DNA of 64,000 nucleotides from Piscinibacter caeni. Lineage in GTDB: Bacteria; Pseudomonadota; Gammaproteobacteria; Burkholderiales; Burkholderiaceae_C. The position numbers were made by a program, and so were the translations under genes. Shown in pieces: positions 23,926 to 32,429 of the stretch (within the stretch, counting starts at the first letter, position 1; the number at the start of each line of letters is the position of its first letter). A model generated the notes under the pieces. That model did no database searches, was not told where the DNA came from, and worked only from the letters and a program-made list of their open reading frames with translations. The DNA lies in NCBI GenBank assembly GCA_003265685.1, contig KZ836103.1, positions 120,751 through 184,750 on the forward strand, read 5' to 3'.

Positions 23926-24771
23926 TCATTCGCCGAGGAACTGGGTCGCGTGCTTCAGGAAGCGCTCGGGGAACTGGAAGTGAGGCGCATGGCCCGCATC
24001 CGGGTAGAGGAACAGCTGGGCGTTCGGGATGTTCTGGGCCAGGTGCCAGGAGTTGATGGTCGGAATCATCACGTCGTTCACGCCGTTGAGGATGAACGTC
24101 GGCTGCCCGATCTCGCGCAGGTGAGCGAATGGATCCCTGCGGTCCAGCTTCGGCAGGTAGTGCATGTTCGCCTCGATCTGCGCCTGGATCACTTGCGGTG
24201 AACTCGGCGGGTCGGCGTCCACGCGCCGGTGACGGCGCTCCCAGAAGGCCCGCCCGGCCTGCTGCGCGGCCTCCGATCGGCCGAAGAACAGGAACAGGAA
24301 GTCGTCCAGGGTCGGGACCGGACGCGGCGCGCGCTCCAGCACGCCGGGGTCCGAGTCCGGATTGCCACCGCGCGGCCCGGTGCCGATGAGCATGAGCTTG
24401 CGCACCAGGCCGGGATGGCGCCGGGTCAGGTCCTGCGCCTGGTACCCGCCGAGCGAGAAGCCGAGCACGTCGACCTGGCGCAGGCCGAGGGCCCGTATCA
24501 CCGCAGCGGCGTCGTCGGCCATGTGCTCGATGCGGGTGCGCGGCGTGCCGGAAGAGGATGCGACGCCGCGGCCGTTGTAGAGGATCACCTCGCGCCCGGC
24601 GGCCAGGCCGTCGGTCATGAGGGGATCCCAGTGGTCCATGCCGCCGCGAAAGTGCTGCAGGAAGAACAGCGGGGGCTGGCCGGTCGCGCCATTGCCCCAG
24701 CGGCGATAGGCGAACCGGTCGCCATCCACTTCCACGAAGCGGGTCGGGGCGGTCAGGTGGGTGTCGGTCAT
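23926..24771 (-). CDS. Alpha/beta hydrolase
   Basis: A 281-residue cytoplasmic hydrolase with nucleophile elbow GFSLGG near residue 115, an FFLQHFRGGMDHWDP oxyanion segment, acid residue in LNGVNDVMIP, and the catalytic His in YPDAGHAPHFQ. It belongs to the haloperoxidase/C-C hydrolase-like group. A GTG four codons earlier (24783) overlaps the preceding stop in GTGA and may be the true coupled start. Neighbours are a quinone oxidoreductase-like gene upstream and an SCP2-like gene downstream. The substrate is probably a hydrophobic ester or lactone; this is inferred. Confidence 0.88.
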   Translation of the reverse strand: MTDTHLTAPTRFVEVDGDRFAYRRWGNGATGQPPLFFLQHFRGGMDHWDPLMTDGLAAGREVILYNGRGVASSSGTPRTRIEHMADDAAAVIRALGLRQVDVLGFSLGGYQAQDLTRRHPGLVRKLMLIGTGPRGGNPDSDPGVLERAPRPVPTLDDFLFLFFGRSEAAQQAGRAFWERRHRRVDADPPSSPQVIQAQIEANMHYLPKLDRRDPFAHLREIGQPTFILNGVNDVMIPTINSWHLAQNIPNAQLFLYPDAGHAPHFQFPERFLKHATQFLGE

Positions 24772-24779
24772 GCGGCGGC

Positions 24780-25781
24780 TCACTTGATCCGTACGACCAC
24801 CTTGCCCTTGGCGCGTCCCTGCGCCACGTACGCCAGCGCCTCACGTGCCTGCTCGAAGGCGAACACCTTGTCGATCACGGGCCGGATGCGATCGGACTCG
24901 AGCAGCTTGCCGATGTCGGACAACTGAGCGCCGTCCGGACGCACGAACAGGAACGAGTAGGCGACGTCACGCTTCGCGGCCAGCCGCATGACCTTGCGGC
25001 TCATCAGGCCGAAGACGAACTTCAGGACGAAGTTCAGCTTGCGGGCGCTGGCAAACGCGGCGTCCAGCGGCCCCACCAGGGAGACGAGCTTGCCGCCGGG
25101 CTTGAGGACGCCGATGGCCTTTTCGATCTCCTCGTCCTTGAGCGTGCCGAGTGCGAAGTCGTAGTCGCGCAGTTCCTTCTCGAAGGCCTGCTTCTTGTAG
25201 TCGATCACCTCGTCTGCGCCCAGGCCGCGCACCAGCGGCACGTTGCCGGTGCTGGTGGTCGTGCCGACCGTGGCGCCGAAGTACTTGGCCAGCTGGATCG
25301 CCATGCTGCCGATGCCGCCCGCACCGGCCGGGATGAAGACCTTCTGGCCCTTGCGAACGCCTGCGCGCTCCCTCATCGCCTGCCACGAGGTGAGGCCGAC
25401 CATGGGCACCGAGGCCGCCTGAACGAAGTCGAGGTTCGCCGGCTTGGGCGCCGCCACGCGCTCGGGCACCACGGCGAACTCGGCGAGCGAGCCGGACCCG
25501 AGATCGAACAGGCTGGCGAACACGGCGTCGCCGGGCTTGAAGCGCGTCACCCGGCTGCCGACCTGCTTCACCACGCCGGCCAGGTCGCTGCCGATCGTGG
25601 CCGGCAGATCGAACTTCAGCACCGGCTTGAACATGCCCGTGGGGATCATGTTGTCGATCGGGTTCAGGCCTGCCGCGTGGACCTCGACCAGCATCTCGTC
25701 GTCGCGCAAGGTGGGCAGGGGCGCATCCGAGAAGCCGATGTCGGGCGACTTGCCGTAGCGCTTGAAGGTGAGTGCTTTCAT
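24780..25781 (-). CDS. Zinc-independent medium-chain NADP-dependent oxidoreductase (quinone oxidoreductase-like)
   Basis: A 333-residue MDR-superfamily enzyme. The GroES-like domain (1-120) lacks the zinc cysteines. The nucleotide site is IPAGAGGIGSMAIQLAKYFGA near residue 150, with GADEVIDYKK downstream as in quinone oxidoreductase/enoyl reductase proteins. The C terminus AREALAYVAQGRAKGKVVVRI is typical. It likely reduces an activated double bond or quinone with NADPH. It starts nine bases after the SDR gene and is coupled to the hydrolase gene, so it is the second gene of the TetR-controlled operon. Confidence 0.9.
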   Translation of the reverse strand: MKALTFKRYGKSPDIGFSDAPLPTLRDDEMLVEVHAAGLNPIDNMIPTGMFKPVLKFDLPATIGSDLAGVVKQVGSRVTRFKPGDAVFASLFDLGSGSLAEFAVVPERVAAPKPANLDFVQAASVPMVGLTSWQAMRERAGVRKGQKVFIPAGAGGIGSMAIQLAKYFGATVGTTTSTGNVPLVRGLGADEVIDYKKQAFEKELRDYDFALGTLKDEEIEKAIGVLKPGGKLVSLVGPLDAAFASARKLNFVLKFVFGLMSRKVMRLAAKRDVAYSFLFVRPDGAQLSDIGKLLESDRIRPVIDKVFAFEQAREALAYVAQGRAKGKVVVRIK

Positions 25782-25790
25782 GTCGTGGCC

Positions 25791-26579
25791 TCAGGCTGCG
25801 CGGCGGTAGCGTTCGGCCGCGTGGGCCTGGTGGAGCCCGGCGAACACGCCCTGGCGCGCGCTCTCCAGGGTGTCCCAGCGCGCGGCGTCGGACAGCGGCG
25901 GGATCGTCATCAGCTCGCGCCGGTCGAACCCGACCAGCGCCGCATCGACCAGTTCACCCACGTCCATCAGGTCGGGCATGGTGCTGATGTCGACGCCGGC
26001 GCGCGCCCAGATCTCGGTGCGCGTGCCGGCCGGCAGCACGGCCTGCACGTACACGCCCTGGGGCGACAGTTCCAGGTGCAGGCCCTGCGACAGGAACTGC
26101 ACATAGGCCTTGGTCGCGCCGTAGACCGCGGTGCCGAACTCCGGTGCCAGGCCGACGACCGAGCCGATGTTGACGATCGCACCGGTGCGGGCCTGCACGA
26201 AACGGGGGGCCACGGCGGCGGCAAGGCGGGTCAGGGCGGTGGTGTTGAGCGAGATCAGGCGTTCGATGCTGTCGCTGCTTTGCTGCAGGAAGCCGCCCGA
26301 CTGGGGCGCGCCGGCGTTGTTGATCAGGATGCCGATGCGCGTGTCTTCGCGCAGGCGCGATTCGACGGCCGCCAGATCGTCACGGTCCGTCAGATCGGCC
26401 TGCATGACGTCGACCGCGACCTGATGTTCGGCGCGCAGCCTGGCCGCGAGTGCATCGAGGCGGGCCTTGTCGCGCGCCACCAGCACGAGGTCGTGGCCGC
26501 GCTGCGCGAAGCGCTCGGCGTAGGCGGCGCCGATGCCGGTGGAGGCGCCGGTGATGAGGGCGGTGGGAATGTGGGCCAT
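25791..26579 (-). CDS. SDR-family oxidoreductase, first gene of the TetR-linked operon
   Basis: A 262-residue classical SDR with ITGASTGIGAAYAERFA at the cofactor site, NNAG, IGSVVG and YGATK catalytic motifs. The DltE-like LVARDKARLDALAARL segment suggests NADP preference. It is the promoter-proximal gene, divergent from the TetR gene, and followed by a quinone oxidoreductase-like enzyme, hydrolase, SCP2-like protein and AraC regulator. Substrate unknown; the set could detoxify or degrade a lipophilic carbonyl or ester. Confidence 0.9.
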   Translation of the reverse strand: MAHIPTALITGASTGIGAAYAERFAQRGHDLVLVARDKARLDALAARLRAEHQVAVDVMQADLTDRDDLAAVESRLREDTRIGILINNAGAPQSGGFLQQSSDSIERLISLNTTALTRLAAAVAPRFVQARTGAIVNIGSVVGLAPEFGTAVYGATKAYVQFLSQGLHLELSPQGVYVQAVLPAGTRTEIWARAGVDISTMPDLMDVGELVDAALVGFDRRELMTIPPLSDAARWDTLESARQGVFAGLHQAHAAERYRRAA

Positions 26580-26609
26580 GTCTTGACTTTCGGGTGATGA
26601 CGTGGCCGT

Positions 26610-26638
26610 ATGATGTCAAGCATCATCAAAACAGTCAA
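26610..26638. promoter_or_regulatory. TetR operator candidate and SDR promoter
   Basis: ATGATG-N5-CATCAT (26610-26626) is a perfect 6-bp dyad in the divergent SDR/TetR gap. On the minus strand a TTGACT -35 (26633-26638) is followed after 17 bases by CATCAT (26610-26615) as a weak -10, so the dyad would cover the promoter of the SDR operon. Confidence 0.5.
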
Positions 26639-26700
26639 GTGTTTTGCGTACGAACAACATCAATGTAAAGTGAGGCGTTTCTTGTCGGACGAGGCACAGC

Positions 26701-27315
26701 ATGAAGATCACCAAGGCGCAGTCGCAGGAGAACCGGGCACGCATCGTCGAGACGGCCGCGGCGCTGTTTCGCGAGCGCGGTTACGACGGCGTGAGCGTGG
26801 CGGACCTGATGGCCGCCGCCGGCCTCACGCATGGGGGCTTCTACAAGCACTTCGGCTCGAAGGCGGACCTGATGGCCGAGGCCGCCGAGCACGGACTCAC
26901 CCAGAAGATGCGCGAGTACGAGGGGGTGGACATGCGCGGGTTCGTGAACCGCTACGTCTCCCGGGAGCACCGCGACGGCCGGGGCGACGGTTGCACGATG
27001 GCCGCCCTGTGCGGCGACGCGGCGCGCCAGTCGCCGGACGTCCAGGCCACGTTCGCTGCCGGCATCGCCGGCATGCTGGCGGCGGTGGAACGCGGTGCGA
27101 TGGCGGCGGGTGCGGACCAGCCGGCCGCGCGCGCCCGGGCGATCGGCCTGTTCGCCCAGATGCTGGGGGCGCTGACCCTGTCGCGCGCCTGCCCGGACGA
27201 CTCGCCGCTGGCCGACGAGATTCTCGACGCGTGTCGCGCGCAGATTCTGGCGACCTTGCCGCCGGCCGGCGAGGTCAAGCCCCGGAAGGCGCCTCGCCGG
27301 ACCGCTACACGCTGA
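26701..27315 (+). CDS. TetR-family transcriptional repressor
   Basis: A 204-residue regulator. The helix-turn-helix is near residues 25-50 (VSVADLMAAAGLTHGGFYKHFGSKADL), typical of the TetR/YxaF-like group. The remainder is an all-helical ligand domain. It is divergent from the SDR operon, with a dyad between them, so it is its probable repressor. Its 3' end overlaps the convergent molybdenum hydroxylase gene by 11 bases. Confidence 0.9.
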   Translation: MKITKAQSQENRARIVETAAALFRERGYDGVSVADLMAAAGLTHGGFYKHFGSKADLMAEAAEHGLTQKMREYEGVDMRGFVNRYVSREHRDGRGDGCTMAALCGDAARQSPDVQATFAAGIAGMLAAVERGAMAAGADQPAARARAIGLFAQMLGALTLSRACPDDSPLADEILDACRAQILATLPPAGEVKPRKAPRRTATR

Positions 27316-29557
27316 ACGGCAGTGCGCGTTGCGGCTTGCCCGTCAGCCGCGCGAGCGCATTGGCGAACGCCGGGGCCAGCGGCGGCAGCCCGGGTTCGCC
27401 CATGCCGGTGGGCGGCTCGGCGCTGGGCACGATGTGCACGGCGATCTGCGGCATGTCGGTGATGCGCGGCACCTGGTACTCGCCGAAGTTGTTCTGCTCG
27501 ACCACACCGTCCTTCAGCGTGATCTGCGCGCCGGGCAGGCACATCGCCAGGCCCATCAGCGCCGCGCCCTGCACTTGCGCCTCCACCGTCAGCGGATTGA
27601 CCGCGAGGTTGCAGTGCACGCCCGCCGTCACCTCGTGCAGGACCGGCCGGCCATCCTGCACCGAGGCCTCGACGACGTAGGCCACCACCGAATCGAAGGA
27701 CTCGTGCATCGCCACGCCGAAGGCGCGGCCGGCGGGCAGGGTCTTCCGGCCATAGCCGCTCTTCTCCACCGCGAGCTGCAGCGCGGCGCGGTGGCGCGGG
27801 TGCTGCGTGCCGATCAGCGCGAGGCGGTAGGCCACCGGGTCCTGCCCGGTGCTGCGCGCGACCTCGTCGATCAGCGTCTCCATCACGAAGGCGGTGTGGG
27901 TGGAGCCCACGCTGCGCCACCACAGCACCGGCACGTTGACCTTCGGGTGGTGCACCGTCAGGCGCATCGGCAGCGGGTAGGGCGCGCGCATGCCCTCGAC
28001 GGCCGTGGCGTCGATGCCGTTCTTCACCATCATCGGCTCGAAGGGCGAGCCGGTGAGGATGGACTGGCCGACGATCACGTGGTCCCAGGCCAGCACCTGG
28101 CCCTTGTCGTCGAAGCCGATGCGCGCGGTGTGCAGGTGCATCGGGCGGTAGTAACCGCCGTGGATGTCGTCCTCGCGGCTCCACAGGGTGCGCACCGGGG
28201 CGTCGATGCCCGCGGCACGCGCGGCCTTCGCCACCTGGCAGGCCTCGACCACGTAGTCGCTGGTCGGGATGGCGCGCCGGCCGAAGCCGCCGCCGGCCAT
28301 CTGCACGTTCACCTTCACCTGCTCCGGCTTCAGGCCGAACACCCGCGCCGCGGCTGCGCCGTCCAGGCCCGGCATCTGCGAGCCGACCCACAGCTCGGCG
28401 CCCGCATCGCCCAGGCGCACCGTGCAGTTCAGCGGCTCCATCGGCGCATGCGCCAGGTAGGGGAACACGAACTCGGCCTCGATCTGCTTCGGCGCGCCCG
28501 CGAGCGGCGCCATGTCGGCCTCGAACTGGCGCGCGCCGGGCTGCGTGGCGAGCGTGCGGTACTGCGCCAGCTGGCGCGCGCTGTCGACCTTCTCGACGGC
28601 CTCGGTGTCCCACTGCAGCTTGAGCGTCTCGCGTGCCTGGCGCGCCGGCCAGTAGCCGGTGGCGACCACGGCCACGCCTTCGGCGCCGCGGTCCAGCGGC
28701 ACGCGCAGCACGGCCTTCACGCCGGGCAGCGCGCGGGCGGCCGCGTCGTCCACCGACTTCAGCTTCGCGCCGAACACCGGCGGCCGTGCGACCACGGCGG
28801 TGAGCTGGCCGGGCAGCTTCATGTCGATGCCGAAGTCCTGCCGGCCGCTGCTCTTGGCCTTGGCATCGAGCCGGCGCGTGGGCTGGCCGATCAGGCGGAA
28901 CTGCGCCGGGTCCTTGAGCGTCACGGCGCTCGGCACCGGCTGCTTCATCGCCGCCTCGGCGAGGTCGCCGTAGCCGGCCCGCTTGCCGCCGGGGCCGGTG
29001 ACCACGCCGTTGCCGGTCTTCAGCGTCGCGGCATCCACCTTCCACCGTTCGGCCGCGGCCGCGACCAGCATCGCCCGGGCGCGCGCGCCGAGCTCGCGGT
29101 ACTGCTTGAAGCTGTGCTTCAGTGCCGTGGAGCCGCCGGTCAGGTGCATGCCCCAGAGCGGATCGGCGTAGGCCATGTCGTTGGTGCCCAGGCGCGCCTG
29201 CACCTTCGACCAGTCGGCATCCAGTTCCTCGGCCAGCACCAGCGGCAGCGCGGTGTGCACGCCCTGGCCGAACTCGAGGCGGTTGACGGTGACGGTGACG
29301 CTGCCGTCGGTGCCGATCTGCACGAAGGCCTGCGGCTGTTCGGTCGGCTTCAGCCCGGCCGGCGCGTTCGCGGGAGCGTCGGCCGCCAGCGCGGGCCAGG
29401 CGCCGAGCGCCAGGCCGCCGGCACCGGCCAGCTTCAGGAAGCGCCGGCGCGGCAGCGCGGTGTCGGCCAGCGCCTCGTGGCCACGCTCGAGCAGGTGCTG
29501 CAGCGCGCGCGGCAACTCGCCGCGGGCCAGTGAATCGTTCATCGCGGAGGTGATCAT
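27305..29557 (-). CDS. Molybdenum hydroxylase large subunit (isoquinoline 1-oxidoreductase beta-like)
   Basis: A 750-residue protein with a twin-arginine signal (RRRFLKLAGAGGLALG near residues 37-52), so it acts in the periplasm. It is homologous to the IorB/aldehyde-dehydrogenase large subunit that binds molybdopterin cytosine dinucleotide. EFGQGVHTALPLVLAEELD, GGGFGRR, a LWWRSVGSTHTAF segment and the terminal TGMGEPGLPPLAPA (with the catalytic Glu in GEPGLPP) are diagnostic. The ATG at 29557 follows GAGGAGGAG. It pairs with the 2Fe-2S subunit encoded just upstream and hydroxylates a heteroaromatic or aldehyde. The cytochrome c subunit found with many relatives is absent. Confidence 0.92.
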   Translation of the reverse strand: MITSAMNDSLARGELPRALQHLLERGHEALADTALPRRRFLKLAGAGGLALGAWPALAADAPANAPAGLKPTEQPQAFVQIGTDGSVTVTVNRLEFGQGVHTALPLVLAEELDADWSKVQARLGTNDMAYADPLWGMHLTGGSTALKHSFKQYRELGARARAMLVAAAAERWKVDAATLKTGNGVVTGPGGKRAGYGDLAEAAMKQPVPSAVTLKDPAQFRLIGQPTRRLDAKAKSSGRQDFGIDMKLPGQLTAVVARPPVFGAKLKSVDDAAARALPGVKAVLRVPLDRGAEGVAVVATGYWPARQARETLKLQWDTEAVEKVDSARQLAQYRTLATQPGARQFEADMAPLAGAPKQIEAEFVFPYLAHAPMEPLNCTVRLGDAGAELWVGSQMPGLDGAAAARVFGLKPEQVKVNVQMAGGGFGRRAIPTSDYVVEACQVAKAARAAGIDAPVRTLWSREDDIHGGYYRPMHLHTARIGFDDKGQVLAWDHVIVGQSILTGSPFEPMMVKNGIDATAVEGMRAPYPLPMRLTVHHPKVNVPVLWWRSVGSTHTAFVMETLIDEVARSTGQDPVAYRLALIGTQHPRHRAALQLAVEKSGYGRKTLPAGRAFGVAMHESFDSVVAYVVEASVQDGRPVLHEVTAGVHCNLAVNPLTVEAQVQGAALMGLAMCLPGAQITLKDGVVEQNNFGEYQVPRITDMPQIAVHIVPSAEPPTGMGEPGLPPLAPAFANALARLTGKPQRALPFSV

Positions 29558-29570
29558 GCTCGGCTCCTCC

Positions 29571-30044
29571 TCAGGCCAGCGCGCGGGCGGCCTCGGCCAC
29601 CGCGGCGCGGATGCGGGCATAGGTGCCGCAGCGGCAGATGTTGCCGGCCATCGCGGCATCGATCTCTGCGGCGCTGGGCTGCTTGCCCCTGGGCAGCGAC
29701 TTCAGGAACGCGGTCGCGCTCATGATCTGGCCGCTCTGGCAGTAGCCGCACTGCGCCACGTCGTGCTTGACCCAGGCGGCATGCACGGCGGCACCGACCT
29801 TGTCCTGCCCCGCGGTGACGGCTTCGATGGTGGTGATGCGCCGGCCTTCGACGGCGGAGATCGGCGTCACGCAGGAGCGGATGGCCTGGCCATCGAGGTG
29901 CACCGTGCAGGCGCCGCATTGCGCCGCGCCGCAGCCGAACTTGGTGCCGGTGAGGCCCAGGTTGTCGCGCAGCGCCCAGAGCACGGGCGTGGACGGATCG
30001 GCATCGACCGGCTGCGGCCGGCCGTTGATGTTCAACGTGGTCAT
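29571..30044 (-). CDS. Molybdenum hydroxylase 2Fe-2S subunit (isoquinoline 1-oxidoreductase alpha-like)
   Basis: A 157-residue electron-transfer subunit. The plant-type cluster is bound by Cys38, Cys43, Cys46 and Cys58 (FGCGAAQCGACTVHLDG and later SCVTP). The second cluster is held in the helical C-terminal domain (QCGYCQSGQIM and ICRCGTY). The layout is standard for xanthine-oxidase-family small subunits. It lies 13 bases before the large subunit gene and is presumably exported with it, as it has no signal of its own. It is divergent from an AraC gene. Confidence 0.94.
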   Translation of the reverse strand: MTTLNINGRPQPVDADPSTPVLWALRDNLGLTGTKFGCGAAQCGACTVHLDGQAIRSCVTPISAVEGRRITTIEAVTAGQDKVGAAVHAAWVKHDVAQCGYCQSGQIMSATAFLKSLPRGKQPSAAEIDAAMAGNICRCGTYARIRAAVAEAARALA

Positions 30045-30151
30045 CGGGCAGGTTGGGGTGGTGAGGGATGGGCGGGAGTGTCGGGCGCCGCACCCCCGGC
30101 GCGTTAGCACGAAGCTCCGAAAAGATTGCCTGATCCTGCGGCCGCGCTGCA

Positions 30152-30171
30152 GGCGAGTCCAGGCTCGCCTA
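30152..30171. promoter_or_regulatory. 7-bp dyad in the hydroxylase/AraC divergent gap
   Basis: AGGCGAG (30152-30158) and CTCGCCT (30165-30171) form a perfect inverted repeat with a six-base centre, immediately before the AraC ribosome site. It could be an operator or a leader hairpin masking translation. Confidence 0.4.
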
Positions 30172-30182
30172 GGATGCGGGCC

Positions 30183-31145
30183 ATGTCCTTGCCTGCCCAA
30201 TCCCCCGAGATCGTCGAGGATTCTCCAGCCGAGCTGCTGCGCCGGCGCCTCGTCGCACGGCTGCTGCGCCATGGCAGGGGGCCTGGGGACATGGCCGAGT
30301 CGTCGGCCATCCCCGGCCTGATGATGATGCGGCTGCATGCCTGCGAGGGCACGATCTGCGCGATCTACGAGCCGCTGGTGGCGCTGGTCGTGCAGGGCAG
30401 CAAGCGCGTGGCCTTCGGCGACGAGACCTTCGTCTACGACGCGCAGCACTTCTTCGTGACGCCGCTGGAGTTGCCGGCGCGCTCGGTGGTGCTGCAGGCG
30501 ACGCCGGAACGCCCCTTCCTCTCGCTCGCCTTGCGGCTCGACCTGCGCGAGATCGCGACCCTGGTGCTCGAGGGCGTGGCCCCGCCGCCGCCCGCCCCGG
30601 GCGCGGGCCGCCGCGCGATGGCCACCGGCGCGGTGGATGCCCCGCTGCTCGACGCCTTCGACCGCCTGCTCGCGCTGCTGGACCAGCCGCAGCACGCGCC
30701 GGTGCTGGCGCCGCTGATCCGCCGCGAGATCACCTACCGGCTGCTCACCGGCGAGGCCGGCTGGCGGCTGCGCCAGATCGCCGCGGTGGACGGCCAGGGC
30801 CACCAGGTCTCGCGCGCGATCAGCCTGCTGCGCGCACGCTTCGCCGAGCCGCTGCGCGTGGACGAGCTGGCGCGCGAGGCGCTGATGAGCGCCTCGAGCT
30901 TCCACCACCACTTCAAGGCGCTGACGGGCATGAGCCCGCTGCAGTTCCAGAAGCAGCTGCGCCTGGGCGAGGCGCGCCGGCTGATGCTGGTCGAGGACCT
31001 CGATGCCTCGACCGCCGCCTACCGCGTCGGCTACGAGAGCGCCTCGCAGTTCAGCCGCGAGTACGCGCGCCAGTTCGGCGCGCCGCCGATGCGCGACATC
31101 GCGGCGCTGCGGCTGCGCGGGGAGGGCGCGGTGGCGGCGCCGTAA
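30183..31145 (+). CDS. AraC-family regulator with AraC_N effector domain
   Basis: A 320-residue regulator of the AraC_N (PF06719-like) type. The N-terminal domain has IYEPLVALVVQGSKRVAFGDETFVYD and DAQHFFVTPLELPARSVV. The C-terminal domain has LRVDELAREALMSASSFHHHFK and STAAYRVGYESASQFSREYARQFGAPPMRD. Members are often divergent from oxidoreductase genes and respond to aldehydes or alcohols. Here the neighbour is the molybdenum hydroxylase, probably its target. AGGA eight bases before the ATG supports this start over an upstream one. Confidence 0.9.
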   Translation: MSLPAQSPEIVEDSPAELLRRRLVARLLRHGRGPGDMAESSAIPGLMMMRLHACEGTICAIYEPLVALVVQGSKRVAFGDETFVYDAQHFFVTPLELPARSVVLQATPERPFLSLALRLDLREIATLVLEGVAPPPPAPGAGRRAMATGAVDAPLLDAFDRLLALLDQPQHAPVLAPLIRREITYRLLTGEAGWRLRQIAAVDGQGHQVSRAISLLRARFAEPLRVDELAREALMSASSFHHHFKALTGMSPLQFQKQLRLGEARRLMLVEDLDASTAAYRVGYESASQFSREYARQFGAPPMRDIAALRLRGEGAVAAP

Positions 31146-31215
31146 GGGCGACCGTGCCGTCGGGGCGCCGCCGCGCTCGAACGGCGGTCCCGCCCGGGGC
31201 CGATGCGTCCGGAGC

Positions 31216-31229
31216 TTGAGTGCGATCAA
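31216..31229. promoter_or_regulatory. FNR/ANR-like box upstream of the exporter operon
   Basis: TTGAG-TGCG-ATCAA matches the FNR consensus TTGAT-N4-ATCAA at nine of ten fixed positions. A weak -10 (CATGCT, 31251-31256) is spaced so the box would centre near -41.5, as in class II activation. This is a prediction only. Confidence 0.45.
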
Positions 31230-31295
31230 CCCCACCGGCGCGCCAGCGGACATGCTGGCCGCCGGTGTGCCTGCCGTACACAAGGCTGAGGGACG

Positions 31296-32429
31296 ATGAC
31301 TGCCGAGACCGAGGACCAGCGGCCGCCCAGGCGGTGGCGGGCGGGGCTGGCCGTGGCGCTGCTCGCCGCGGCCGTCATCGCCGTCGCCGTGGTCGTGGCC
31401 GTGCAGCGCCGCGGCCCGGCCGATCGCGGCCTGCTGCAGGTCAACGGCCGCGTCGAGGGTGACCTGATCACGCTCGCGCCCAAGGTGCCCGGCCGGATCG
31501 CCGCCCTGGCCGTGCGCGAGGGCGATGCGGTCGGCGCGGGGCAACTGGTCGCGCGCCTGGAGGATGCCGGTGCCGCCGCCCGGCTGGCGCAGGCACAGGC
31601 CGCGGCCGAGGCGCTCGACCAGCAGGTGCGGGCGAGCGATGCGGCCATCGCCCTGCTGCGCGCCGAGAGCGCGGCCGCCCAGGCCGCCGCGCAGGCCGGC
31701 GTGGTGGCGGCCGAGGCGGACCTGCGCCGCGCCGATGCCGCGGCCGAGCAGGAGGAGCGCAACCTGGCGCGCGCCCGCGAACTGGCGGCGATGGGCTTCG
31801 TCGGCCCGCAGGCGCTGGAGGGCTCGGCGCTGGCGCTGCGGGTGGGCCAGGAGCAGCGCGCCGCGGCCGCCGCGGCACGCGTGCGCAGCCGCGAAATCCT
31901 GAACGACGCCCGGCTCGGCCCGCAGCGCGTCTCCGCGCGCGTGGCGGAGCGCGCGGCGCTGCAGGCGCAGGCCCAGGCGGCGTGGGCGCGCGTGGACGAG
32001 GCACGGGTGCAGGTCGACGAACTGCGCGTCGCCGCGCCGGCCGCGGCGGTCGTGACCAACCGCTACGTGAACCCCGGCGAGGTGGTGGCCGCCGGCACGC
32101 CGCTGTTCGGGCTGATCGACCTCTCGCGCGTCTACCTGAAGGTGTTCGTGCCGGAGCCGCTGATCGGCCGCCTGCGGCTCGGCCACGCGGCGCAGATCTG
32201 GTCCGACGCCTTCCCCGACGCGCCCTTCGAGGCCCGGGTCGGCTACATCGCGTCGCGCGCCGAGTTCACGCCCAAGGAGATCCGCACCGTCGACGAGCGG
32301 GTCAAGCTGGTGTTCGAGGTTCGCCTGTATCCCGTGGCAGACCCGCGCGGCCGGCTGCTGCCGGGCCAGCCCGCCGACGCGATGATCCGCTGGGACGAGC
32401 AGGTGCCCTGGCGCCGCCCGCAGCGCTGA
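31296..32429 (+). CDS. HlyD-family membrane-fusion protein of an ABC exporter
   Basis: A 377-residue periplasmic adaptor (YhiI/EmrA-like). A single N-terminal transmembrane anchor (about 17-38) is followed by a biotinyl-lipoyl half motif (VNGRVEGDLITLAPKVPGRI), a long Ala/Glu-rich coiled coil (about 85-220), and the second lipoyl half (VAAPAAAVVTNRYVNPGEVV). It links an inner-membrane ABC exporter to an outer-membrane channel. Its stop overlaps the start of the ATPase gene (TGATG). No TolC-type gene lies nearby. Confidence 0.9.
   Translation: MTAETEDQRPPRRWRAGLAVALLAAAVIAVAVVVAVQRRGPADRGLLQVNGRVEGDLITLAPKVPGRIAALAVREGDAVGAGQLVARLEDAGAAARLAQAQAAAEALDQQVRASDAAIALLRAESAAAQAAAQAGVVAAEADLRRADAAAEQEERNLARARELAAMGFVGPQALEGSALALRVGQEQRAAAAAARVRSREILNDARLGPQRVSARVAERAALQAQAQAAWARVDEARVQVDELRVAAPAAAVVTNRYVNPGEVVAAGTPLFGLIDLSRVYLKVFVPEPLIGRLRLGHAAQIWSDAFPDAPFEARVGYIASRAEFTPKEIRTVDERVKLVFEVRLYPVADPRGRLLPGQPADAMIRWDEQVPWRRPQR

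Noticed and set aside
27329..29533. A 734-codon plus-strand open frame opposite the molybdenum hydroxylase
   Set aside because: The minus-strand gene has a Tat signal and full cofactor motifs; the opposite frame shows only biased His/Arg/Ala composition.
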